From: Chitinophaga eiseniae
Lineage (GTDB): Bacteria > Bacteroidota > Bacteroidia > Chitinophagales > Chitinophagaceae
Direction of reading: 5' to 3'
Length of the DNA stretch: 64,000 nt
Assembly (NCBI RefSeq): GCF_012641265.1
Contig: NZ_JABAHZ010000002.1
Location: 930,001 to 994,000, forward strand
Shown: positions 10,201 to 17,259 of the stretch, piece by piece
Numbering within the stretch: position 1 is the stretch's first letter
Layout: every line of letters begins with the position of its first letter
Notes under the pieces: model-generated
Told to the model about the DNA's origin: nothing
The model's database searches: none
Seen by the model: the letters and a program-made list of their open reading frames with translations, nothing else
Position numbers and translations under genes: made by a program

Positions 10201-10375
10201 AGCCGCCATGGTATCCATTGCAGGACGTAATTTGTGGATACACCATGACAAGAGCTTTACCGGTTCCGATCCGGAGTTAGGTACTTATGGCGTGGGTAGC
10301 AATGCAGGTGGTTTTTACCATTATGTAACGCCCAGTACCCGTTCCTTTAATGCAACAATGAAGTTCACTTTCTAA
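7283..10375 (+). CDS. SusC/RagA-type TonB-dependent outer-membrane transporter (second)
   Basis: The likely start is the ATG at 7283, giving 1030 residues and a clean signal peptide (about 1-20, ending AYA). The frame also runs back to a TTG at 7250, which would add an unneeded 11-residue extension. A carboxypeptidase-regulatory-like domain, the EVVVTALG signature, a plug with ASATALYGSRAAGGAI near residue 235, and a beta-barrel follow. It differs clearly from the first SusC in sequence (subtype with ALGIRREKRTLGYA after the signature), so this is not a recent duplication. The partner SusD begins 11 bases after the stop. Substrate unknown. Confidence 0.92.
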   Translation: MKRGLLLWLLVTVSVVGAYAQTKLITGKVTDAKDGLGLPGVSIGIKGSGKGALTANDGSYRLEISETGHPVLVFSFIGYTAQEVAVGAESTIDVTLGVNKKDLGEVVVTALGIRREKRTLGYATQEVKGEDIVQSKETSFLNGLQGKVAGVQISATSGAPGAGTKVIIRGGASLRGNNQPLFVLDGVPISNDQLRAGDDDPLYVGGTTPNRGIDIDPNIIESVNILRGASATALYGSRAAGGAIIITTKNGAGRRSKGLNVIVSSSVNIDKAILPEFQQNWAQGDGGKYYDGVNAKTPLSWGPRMDTFNVNGQSLPKYDPRKMFFKTGTTWDNSVSLTGMTDKSSYLLSYTSLRQEGVTRNADYYRNALYANFSSHLTDKLVVNTSLNYIDSRNDRLLEGNGGPGTMTYLSTLYNAPISYNLLPYTNPDGSQRMYKDNKNSPFWIADRTGLRLNVHRFIPTVSLVYTPLNWLTLTERVGADVYTDNRTFHEAKGSLGTSYPNGRIFDEVINNTQINHDFYATAHKAWDKFDLTVMAGNNIISEHYTDLLTKGIGLSVDNLYDIANSETSTTTENYYDRRRVSIYGQAVLEYDKMFYVTVTGRNDWSSALRAGHNSYFYPSVTGAFVFSELSALKSNKALSFGKLRVAYTAVGNDAAPYQTDTKFYKTKIQDGFGLQIIPPINGASAFSSRNILGNPNLEPERLKEFEAGMETKWFDNRIGLEASWYSKVSTNLIYETSVSAGSGYTTAIVNAGKLTNKGIELTLTATPVRTKDFNWNLMLNYSRNRSEIVRLSPGVTAIQIGGYTAPGIFLEAGQPYGTIKGSRWKRNADGQQLVTDNGNPILDQGTTFNIGNIQPDWLGGFTNTFSYKGVDLSATLDARIGGQLVNFDEYYAVYYGTSSITANREGSTIIKGVRASDGKENTTAIKTNQQYYQGMWVYANENLVQDASFIKLRNVTLAYHLMPKLLKRTPFKAAMVSIAGRNLWIHHDKSFTGSDPELGTYGVGSNAGGFYHYVTPSTRSFNATMKFTF

Positions 10376-10386
10376 ACCTGGTAACG

Positions 10387-11826
10387 ATGAAAAAGAGAAT
10401 AGTAATGACGGCTATCGCCGGATGTATGCTGATAGCTGGAGCCGGGTGTAAGAAATTCCTGGACGTAAACTCAGACCCGGCCGGAGCTTCCAAAGTAGAC
10501 GACAGGCTGCTGTTGACATCTGTTCAATTGAATGATGCCTTTAATATTGCCGGTGGTTATCCTGCCAGAACCGCCGCTTTCTGGACGCAGCAATTGGCTT
10601 ATAACCTGGGCGCCCCGGATTGGGATTCCTATAGGGTAACGGCTACTGACGTAGACATAACCTGGGCATTTGACCTGTATCCTGCTTGCCTGAAAAATCT
10701 TAAAATACTGGAAACACAGGCTGCCGCGGCAGGGCACACCCACTATGAAGGCGTTGCGAAAGTAATGATTGCTTACAACCTTGCTATTGCTACCGACTTG
10801 TGGAATGAAGTGCCTTATTCAGATGGGCTACAGGGATTCAATAATCTTAAGCCAAAATATGATACACAGGAGAGCATTTACCAGTCTGTTTTTACTTTAC
10901 TGGATGATGGTATAAAATTGATGAAAGGGGCAGATAACAGCATTGTACAGCCGGATGCCAAAGATCTTTTCTATGGTACGCAGGCTGACCAGATAGGTAG
11001 CTGGGTGAAATTTGCTTATTTCCTGAAAGCGCGCTATGCACTTCGTTTATGCTATGCTCCCGGAAAGGATGTTAAAACGCAGGCGCAACTGGCACTCGAT
11101 GCCGCAGCGCTAAGTTTTACAGATGCCACTACCAATCCGGGGGTTAAGTTCAGCAGTACCGCTGGTAACAACGCGCCCTGGTTCCAGTTTCTTACTTACC
11201 TGGGTAACACTTACATGTCGTCTACCTTTGTTGATTTACTGAAGGCCAAATCTGATCCCCGTTTACCAGTGATCGCAGGTGTAGCACCAGCCACGGGTGA
11301 ATATAAAGGGAGAGTAATAGGTAGTAGTCCGAACGGAAAGGTAAATGGAAAAGATACTATTTCCAAAGTGGGTGGTTTCTTTAACAGGCCTGATCAATCT
11401 GTTTACCTGGGTACTTATGATGAGTTGTTGTTTATCCAGGCAGAAGCTACTTACCTGGTCAGCGGAACAGCTGCAGCGCAGCCAGTCTTCACAGCGGCTG
11501 TAAATGCGGCGATGAGCAGGATGGGACTGAACCCTTCGGGCGCTGAGGTGAGTGCATATATTGCCGCTCATTGTACGTTGACAGATGCCACTGCGTATGA
11601 AACCATTATGACGGAGAAGTATGTATCTAATTTCCTTTCACTGGAATCGTATAACGACTGGAGGAGAACAAATTTTCCGAAGTTGAAAGTAGTATTGAAT
11701 CCTTACCAGGGGCTGACTTCCATTCCCCGACGTTTTGTATATCCATCTTCTGAAAATGCTACCAACAAACAGCCGCAGCAGCCAGGGTTGCTCACCGACA
11801 GGGTTTGGTGGGATACGCAACGTTAA
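10387..11826 (+). CDS. SusD/RagB-family lipoprotein (SusD-like_2 subtype)
   Basis: The 479-residue protein has a lipoprotein signal ending GAGC (Cys21), followed by KKFLDVNSDP. That motif is characteristic of the SusD-like_2 subgroup that partners with the ALG-type SusC found just upstream. The 11-base gap to susC implies co-transcription. It should bind the substrate of the second transporter at the cell surface. The subgroup is often linked to peptide or undefined substrates, but nothing here fixes the ligand. Confidence 0.9.
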   Translation: MKKRIVMTAIAGCMLIAGAGCKKFLDVNSDPAGASKVDDRLLLTSVQLNDAFNIAGGYPARTAAFWTQQLAYNLGAPDWDSYRVTATDVDITWAFDLYPACLKNLKILETQAAAAGHTHYEGVAKVMIAYNLAIATDLWNEVPYSDGLQGFNNLKPKYDTQESIYQSVFTLLDDGIKLMKGADNSIVQPDAKDLFYGTQADQIGSWVKFAYFLKARYALRLCYAPGKDVKTQAQLALDAAALSFTDATTNPGVKFSSTAGNNAPWFQFLTYLGNTYMSSTFVDLLKAKSDPRLPVIAGVAPATGEYKGRVIGSSPNGKVNGKDTISKVGGFFNRPDQSVYLGTYDELLFIQAEATYLVSGTAAAQPVFTAAVNAAMSRMGLNPSGAEVSAYIAAHCTLTDATAYETIMTEKYVSNFLSLESYNDWRRTNFPKLKVVLNPYQGLTSIPRRFVYPSSENATNKQPQQPGLLTDRVWWDTQR

Positions 11827-11858
11827 GATCGGTCATTTTGTTTATAGCAGATATGCAT

Positions 11859-11893
11859 AAAAAAAGCTCACCTGGATACAGGTGAGCTTTTTT
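11859..11893. terminator. Bidirectional intrinsic terminator between susD and the TlpA-like gene
   Basis: A perfect 9-bp core stem (11866-11874 with 11879-11887) and a 4-base loop are flanked by an A-run and a T-run, which extend the pairing. It lies between convergent genes and can end transcripts from both sides. Confidence 0.9.
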
Positions 11894-11907
11894 ATATAGC
11901 AGATTAT

Positions 11908-13062
11908 TTATTTCAGTACTTCCCGGAGTTTGGCTTCCAGTGCGGGTCCCCGCAGATTTGCTGCGATAACTTTTCCCTGTGGATCCAGTAAGAAATTAGT
12001 AGGAATGGCGTTGATGCCATATAAAGGCACTACCGCTGAATCCCAGAATTTAAGATCACTTACGTGGTTCCAGGCCAGGCCATCGTCTTTAATAGCCTGT
12101 TGCCATTTGTCTTTGGTTTTATCCAATGAAACGCCCAGGATCGTGAAATTCTTTCCTTTGAATTGTTGATATGCTTTTACCACGTTCGGATTTTCCTGGC
12201 GGCAGGGACCACACCAGCTGGCCCAGAAATCAACGAGTACATATTTACCACGGAATGAACTCAGGCTGATCATTTTGCCGGAAGGGTCCGGTAATGAAAA
12301 GTCAGGTGCTACCTGGCCAACTTTTACCGCACTGCTAGGCTCTTCACCACCGGCTGCATCACCGCCGCTTCCCTGGGATTTTTCCAGTTCCGCAATTTTA
12401 TCGGTCATACTTTTTACCAGCGTATTTTTAGGAAAGCGTTTAGTGAGATTGGCGAGTACTTGTTTGTGTGCTATAATTTCTTCTCCGCTTCTTACCTGGC
12501 TGATCGCAAATACAGCGTTGGCGGGGTTTTTAGTTTTGTCGGCCATCAGGAAGAAACCTTCTTCAAAGTCCTTCTGTTTCTTCTGCATAGCTGCCACTTG
12601 TGGTTGGAAAACGCTGTCTGGTACGCTTCCATGGAGACTATCCAGTTTGCGCATTTCTTCGGTAAGCCCAATAGATTCTTTGCTGATGGTAGTCATAAAG
12701 CTCTGTAGTTCGGATGTTGCCTCGGAGCCGCTGATTTTTACATCATCCAGTTTATCTACATCTCCATCTATCTTCATATCACCGGCATCCAGTGCCAGCA
12801 ATAAGAATTTGCCATTGTCGAAGCGGATGCGGTATAGTCCCTGTTCGGCCACCATGCCTTTCAGCGTAAATTTACCACTGGCATCTTTTACGCTGGTGGA
12901 ATCCACTACTTTCATGTTGTCCAGGGTCAGTTCTTCCAATACCACTGGTCCTAACGAAAGGTTATTAAGATGTCCGTCTATTTTAAATTCACCTTTTTCA
13001 GTTTGTTGGGCACATCCTGCCAGGAAAACACCTGCGGAAATCCATAATAAGTATTTTTTCAT
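11908..13062 (-). CDS. TlpA-like thiol-disulfide oxidoreductase lipoprotein with DUF4369-like N-domain
   Basis: The start is placed at the ATG at 13062 because it yields a lipoprotein signal peptide ending LAGC (Cys17). The frame can be extended 17 codons upstream without a signal. Residues about 20-120 resemble the DUF4369 beta domain common in Bacteroidota. A helical linker follows, and the last 140 residues form a TlpA/AhpC-TSA thioredoxin fold with [10 protein letters not shown] near residue 280. The intact CGPC suggests periplasmic disulfide reduction. It lies 52 bases downstream of gatB on the same strand and may share its transcript. Confidence 0.9.
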   Translation of the reverse strand: MKKYLLWISAGVFLAGCAQQTEKGEFKIDGHLNNLSLGPVVLEELTLDNMKVVDSTSVKDASGKFTLKGMVAEQGLYRIRFDNGKFLLLALDAGDMKIDGDVDKLDDVKISGSEATSELQSFMTTISKESIGLTEEMRKLDSLHGSVPDSVFQPQVAAMQKKQKDFEEGFFLMADKTKNPANAVFAISQVRSGEEIIAHKQVLANLTKRFPKNTLVKSMTDKIAELEKSQGSGGDAAGGEEPSSAVKVGQVAPDFSLPDPSGKMISLSSFRGKYVLVDFWASWCGPCRQENPNVVKAYQQFKGKNFTILGVSLDKTKDKWQQAIKDDGLAWNHVSDLKFWDSAVVPLYGINAIPTNFLLDPQGKVIAANLRGPALEAKLREVLK

Positions 13063-13114
13063 GCTATTGTTTTTTGAACATTCATCAAGCCTACGTCCCT
13101 CAAGATAGGACAAA

Positions 13115-14563
13115 TTATCCTTTTAGCTTTTCCGCCAGTAATTCGTTGGTTAAGCGGGGATCTGCCTTGCCTTTGGATAGTTTCATTACTTCTCCTACAA
13201 ACAGCGACATTAACCCTTTTTTCCCTGCTTTAAAGGCGGCCACCTTGTCGGGGTATTTCGCCAGTACTTCGTCAATAATGGGAGAGATATTATCGGCATT
13301 GTTGTCTTGCAGTAAGTTCAACCTGGTGGCTATTTCCATCGGATCTGCCGGCGCCTGTATCATTTCCGGTAATATCCTGGAGGAGGCAATGGAGAAACTC
13401 ACTTTACCAGCATCGGTAAGGCTGATGAGCTGTGCCAGCGCAGCAGGTGTTACCGGGAACCGGCCTATTTCCACGGCATTTTCATTGAGCCAGGATTTTA
13501 CAGGGCCGAGCATCCAGTTGGCAGCTGCTTTATATTGGGAAGTAACGGCAATAAGACTTTCGTAGTAGTCTGCAGTAGATTTATCATCGCAAATTACACG
13601 GGCATCATATTCGGGCAGGCCGAATTCGGTGGTGTATTTGCGGATCAATTCTTCCGGCAGGGCAGGCAGCGTGGCCTTTATACTGTCAATAAATTCATCT
13701 GTTAACTTAAACGGCGCGAGGTCGGGCTCCGGGAAATAGCGGTAATCGTTGGCTTCTTCCTTGGAGCGGAGCGAAAAAGAGCTGCCGTTAGATGCGTCGA
13801 AGCTGCGGGTTTCCTGCACCAGGGTGCCGCCGGCTTCAATCAGGTCAATCTGTCTTTTTACTTCGTTATCTATCGCCCTTTTTACGTTGCGGATAGAGTT
13901 CATATTTTTCACTTCTACCTTGGTTCCCAGGGCTGTAGCTCCTTTTAAACGTACGGAGATGTTGGCATCGCAGCGCATGCTGCCTTCTTCCATATTCCCA
14001 TCACATACGCCCAGGTAACGTACCAGGCGGCGCATTTCGGTGAGGTAGGCATAGGCTTCATCGCTGTTGTGGATATCCGGTTCAGTAACAATTTCCACCA
14101 GGGGAACACCCGCGCGATTCAAGTCTACATAGCTGTAGTCAGGGTCCTGGTCGTGCAGCAGTTTACCGGCATCTTCTTCCAGGTGAATGCGGTTTAGCTG
14201 TATATTCCGGCTGCCGGCATCGGTCACAATGGTGACATAACCGCCTTTACAGATGGGGGCAGTATGCTGTGATACCTGGTAGCCTTTGGGAAGATCCGGA
14301 TAGAAGTAATTCTTCCGGGCGAAATAGTTCTCTTTTTCAATTTCGCAATGGCAGGCCAGGCCCAGTTTTATGGCATATTCAGCCGCTTTACGGTTCATCC
14401 GGGGTAGGGTGCCTGGATGCGCCATGGTAATAGGACTGATATGGGTATTAGGAGCGCCGCCAAAAGCCGCGCTGTCGCTACAAAACAATTTACTGTCGGT
14501 AAGCAGCTGGGCGTGCACTTCCAGCCCGATCACTGTTTCATATTTGCTGTATATATCGCTCAT
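13115..14563 (-). CDS. gatB: Aspartyl/glutamyl-tRNA(Asn/Gln) amidotransferase subunit B
   Basis: The 482-residue protein is the tRNA-binding kinase subunit of GatCAB, which converts mischarged Glu-tRNA(Gln) or Asp-tRNA(Asn) to the amide form. It begins [13 protein letters not shown] and carries the family blocks [19 protein letters not shown] and [10 protein letters not shown], with a C-terminal YqeY-like helical tail. Length is normal. The ATG at 14563 is preferred over one seven codons upstream because it fits the usual N-terminus. A minus-strand TATATTTG box lies at 14582-14589. gatA and gatC are not in the window. Confidence 0.96.
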   Translation of the reverse strand: MSDIYSKYETVIGLEVHAQLLTDSKLFCSDSAAFGGAPNTHISPITMAHPGTLPRMNRKAAEYAIKLGLACHCEIEKENYFARKNYFYPDLPKGYQVSQHTAPICKGGYVTIVTDAGSRNIQLNRIHLEEDAGKLLHDQDPDYSYVDLNRAGVPLVEIVTEPDIHNSDEAYAYLTEMRRLVRYLGVCDGNMEEGSMRCDANISVRLKGATALGTKVEVKNMNSIRNVKRAIDNEVKRQIDLIEAGGTLVQETRSFDASNGSSFSLRSKEEANDYRYFPEPDLAPFKLTDEFIDSIKATLPALPEELIRKYTTEFGLPEYDARVICDDKSTADYYESLIAVTSQYKAAANWMLGPVKSWLNENAVEIGRFPVTPAALAQLISLTDAGKVSFSIASSRILPEMIQAPADPMEIATRLNLLQDNNADNISPIIDEVLAKYPDKVAAFKAGKKGLMSLFVGEVMKLSKGKADPRLTNELLAEKLKG

Positions 14564-14581
14564 GTTCCGTACTGATTGCCA

Positions 14582-14589
14582 CAAATATA
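14582..14589 (-). promoter_or_regulatory. Putative -7 promoter box of gatB
   Basis: The minus strand reads TATATTTG, an exact match to the Bacteroidota TAnnTTTG -7 element, 18 bases upstream of the gatB ATG. No clear TTG is seen at the -33 position. Confidence 0.4.
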
Positions 14590-14672
14590 TTCAAATAATA
14601 CCGTGATTTCAGGCTATTTGGTGCCAATAAATCCCTAAATTGAGATACACATCATCTATAAAAAAATTCCCT

Positions 14673-16055
14673 ATGATCAGCAAGGCCCAGATTACCCAGC
14701 TTTATCAGGCACAACAGGTTTATTTTGATACGGGTGTCACCCTGCCTTATGCTTTCCGGAAAGCACAGCTGAAGCGACTGAAGAAAGGCATTCAAAAGTT
14801 TGAGAATAAAATTACAGCAGCCCTGAAGGCCGATCTGCATAAGCATCCTGTTGAATCTTACGGGAGTGAAATAGGGTTTTTATATGAAGAAATCAACTAT
14901 ATACTCGAGGGACTGAAACTATGGATGGAGCCGGAAGTGGTCACATCCCCCTTTGTCACCTATCCCAGCAGCAGCCGGGTGTATAAGCAACCATTGGGGC
15001 TTACCCTGATCATAGGGCCCTGGAATTATCCGTTTATGCTGCTGATCAGCCCTTTGCTGGGAGCTATTGCAGGTGGCAACTGTGCCATCATAAAGCCGTC
15101 TGAAATGGCGCCGCATACCGCCCAGGTGGTGAAAGAGCTGATTGCAGACACTTTTGAACCCGCATATGTTACGGTGGTAGAAGGCGATGGCCAGGAAGTA
15201 ATTCCTATGCTGATGAGCTGCCGTTTTGATCATGTGTTTTTTACCGGTAGTATACCTGTAGGGAAAAAGATTATGGAGATGGCGGTGCCACACCTGACGC
15301 CCGTTACCCTGGAGCTGGGCGGAAAATCGCCCTGTGTGGTAGATGAAAAGGTGAATATAACGGTGGCGGCTAAACGTATTGTTTGGGGCAAGTTCTGGAA
15401 TGCAGGCCAAACCTGTGTTGCGCCTGATTATTTACTGGTACATCAGCGGGTAAAAGACGATCTGGTAGCAGCTATGAAAGCAGCTATTGTAGAATTTTTT
15501 GGAGATAACCCCGCCAGCAGTGGCGACTATGCCCGGATGATCAATACGCGGCGATTTGATACGGTAGCGGCCTACCTGGAAGAAGGCCATATTATACATG
15601 GCGGGCAAAAAGACCGGGATAACCTGTATATCGCCCCTACCCTGCTGGAAGACGTGGAATGGTCAGACCCGGTAATGCAGGAGGAAATATTCGGCCCGGT
15701 ATTGCCCATCCTCACTTATACTGACCTGTCACAGGCCATACAGGCTATAAAACAACTGCCCTATCCGCTGGCCCTCTATGTTTTTACAAAGAGTAAAAAA
15801 ACAGAGAAGATGCTGATAGAGCAGGTGCGCTTTGGTGGCGGCTGTGTTAACAATGCCCTGGTACATCTCACCAATCCTGAGCTGCCTTTCGGGGGCGCGG
15901 GTTATAGTGGTATGGGCCGTTATCACGGTAAATACAGCTTCGATACCTTTACCCACCAGAAGGGAATGTTGAAAACCGGTACCTGGCTGGATGTTCCCAT
16001 GAAATATCCACCGTTTAAAAATAAACTGAAAGTAATGAAGATGATGATGAAATAG
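14673..16055 (+). CDS. Aldehyde dehydrogenase (ALDH3-like, NAD(P)-dependent)
   Basis: The ATG at 14673 gives 460 residues, the normal size of class 3 aldehyde dehydrogenases. An upstream ATG would only add an unusual 11-residue extension. The protein oxidises aldehydes, often long-chain or aromatic, to acids. Visible marks are the IIGPWNYPF cofactor region, TLELGGKSPCVV with the general-base Glu near residue 212, and NAGQTCVAPDY with the nucleophilic Cys near residue 247. The C-terminal hydrophobic and basic tail recalls fatty aldehyde dehydrogenases. Its TAG stop abuts the stop of the convergent PDZ gene with no gap. Confidence 0.92.
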   Translation: MISKAQITQLYQAQQVYFDTGVTLPYAFRKAQLKRLKKGIQKFENKITAALKADLHKHPVESYGSEIGFLYEEINYILEGLKLWMEPEVVTSPFVTYPSSSRVYKQPLGLTLIIGPWNYPFMLLISPLLGAIAGGNCAIIKPSEMAPHTAQVVKELIADTFEPAYVTVVEGDGQEVIPMLMSCRFDHVFFTGSIPVGKKIMEMAVPHLTPVTLELGGKSPCVVDEKVNITVAAKRIVWGKFWNAGQTCVAPDYLLVHQRVKDDLVAAMKAAIVEFFGDNPASSGDYARMINTRRFDTVAAYLEEGHIIHGGQKDRDNLYIAPTLLEDVEWSDPVMQEEIFGPVLPILTYTDLSQAIQAIKQLPYPLALYVFTKSKKTEKMLIEQVRFGGGCVNNALVHLTNPELPFGGAGYSGMGRYHGKYSFDTFTHQKGMLKTGTWLDVPMKYPPFKNKLKVMKMMMK

Positions 16056-17078
16056 CTAAAGATCAGCTTTGTTCAGCTTCTTCGGTATTTTAACAGTTAA
16101 GGTAGTAATGTTATTATTTCTCTTTACGGTAGCGAAAAACTCACCTTTTTCCCGGTTGTTGCGGTAAGCGCCGGAGAGATCAGCTACAGTTCTTACGGGC
16201 GCGCCAGCCAGTGCTGTTACGATGTCGTTTTTCTGAAAACCGGCTTTGGCGGCCGCCGATCCCGGTGCAATATCTATCACCACTGCGCCTTCATCATTTT
16301 CGGTGTCCTGTACCTGCAATCCCAGTTTTTCACCTTCTTCCGCCTGGTGGCGCCAACCATAGCCAAATGGCTGTCCACCGCGTGGATAAGGAGAAGGGAA
16401 GCTAAAACTACGGGGCATATTTCTGGGAGGAAGATTGTTCCAACCCTCGCCGGTACCCAGGTCTGTCCTGGCTTCCAGCTTTACAATAACGCTCTTCGGT
16501 TTCCCATCACGTATATACGTGATCGTTATTTCATCTGATGGTGCATGCTTACCGATGGCTTCATACAATTCGGCTGGTTCATTTATTTTATCTTGGCCTA
16601 CGGCGGTGATAATATCCCCGGGTTTAATGCCGGATTTGTCGGCCGGAGTCCCTTTGGCAACGGATTTTACGGTAACACCGGTTGCCGCTTTTTTCTCCGT
16701 GATTACTCCCAGCATGGCTTTATTCACAGGCAATGGCATGTCGTCACTACCGTTGTCATCGTCGTTAAACAAGCTGAAATTATCGCGTGGGTTGTCGCTA
16801 TCGAAGCTCAGCGTATTGCCATTGCGTGGGGTAATTTTCCTGCGGAAAACAGATAGGTTAGGATCGTTGTACTGATCAATCTTTTCTCCGTTTACCAGGA
16901 TGTTGCCATTCTTGATTTCTACTGTTACCTTTCCATCTTTATCACTTTTATGTTTAATAACAATTTCATCAAACTCGCCCATCTGGTCTTTGGAAGGCGT
17001 TTGGGATTGCGCAGATACCGCGCTCATGGTGAAGCAGGAAAAGCCCGCCAATGTGAGAATTTGCAGTAACCTGGTCAT
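16056..17078 (-). CDS. Secreted protein with two PDZ domains
   Basis: The 340-residue protein has a signal peptide (about 1-23) and two PDZ domains. The first starts near residue 122 (AMLGVITEKKAA..., then SGIKPGDIITAVGQ). The second starts near residue 250 (KLGLQVQDTEN..., then AGFQKNDIVTALAGAPV). There is no HtrA-type serine protease domain, so it is likely a periplasmic peptide-binding or scaffold protein, not a protease. The middle is rich in Gly/Pro/Arg. It lies downstream of alaS on the same strand but is separated from it by a 34-bp hairpin. Confidence 0.8.
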   Translation of the reverse strand: MTRLLQILTLAGFSCFTMSAVSAQSQTPSKDQMGEFDEIVIKHKSDKDGKVTVEIKNGNILVNGEKIDQYNDPNLSVFRRKITPRNGNTLSFDSDNPRDNFSLFNDDDNGSDDMPLPVNKAMLGVITEKKAATGVTVKSVAKGTPADKSGIKPGDIITAVGQDKINEPAELYEAIGKHAPSDEITITYIRDGKPKSVIVKLEARTDLGTGEGWNNLPPRNMPRSFSFPSPYPRGGQPFGYGWRHQAEEGEKLGLQVQDTENDEGAVVIDIAPGSAAAKAGFQKNDIVTALAGAPVRTVADLSGAYRNNREKGEFFATVKRNNNITTLTVKIPKKLNKADL

Positions 17079-17120
17079 GGTATTTAAGCGTTTTTGTTGA
17101 CTAAATTTAAGCTAATGCAA

Positions 17121-17128
17121 CAAATTTA
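17121..17128 (-). promoter_or_regulatory. Putative -7 promoter box of the PDZ gene
   Basis: The minus strand reads TAAATTTG, matching TAnnTTTG, 42 bases upstream of the start codon. No obvious -33 TTG. Since a large hairpin lies between this gene and alaS, a separate promoter is plausible. Confidence 0.35.
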
Positions 17129-17170
17129 AAGGGTGAGAGAGGAAAGAAAAAGTTAAAATAGAGTAGAAGG

Positions 17171-17250
17171 CACGCAAAGCTATAAAGGAGCAAAGCCGCA
17201 AAGAGAATTAATAACATCTTTGCGGCTTTGCTCCTTTATAGCTTTGCGTG
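17171..17250. repeat. 34-bp perfect inverted repeat (large hairpin) after alaS
   Basis: Arms 17171-17204 and 17217-17250 are perfectly complementary, with a 12-base AT-rich loop. Each arm holds three GCAAAG-like units. The hairpin begins ten bases after the alaS stop on the minus strand. It may stabilise or end the alaS mRNA. The lack of a T-run, the length and the internal repetition also fit a repetitive extragenic palindromic element. Confidence 0.85.
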
Positions 17251-17259
17251 TATCTTTCT

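Noticed and set aside
12275..13108. Long plus-strand frame opposite the TlpA-like gene
   Set aside because: Its translation is rich in Ser, Leu and Pro without any domain, while the minus strand encodes a clear lipoprotein with CGPC. It is an antisense shadow.
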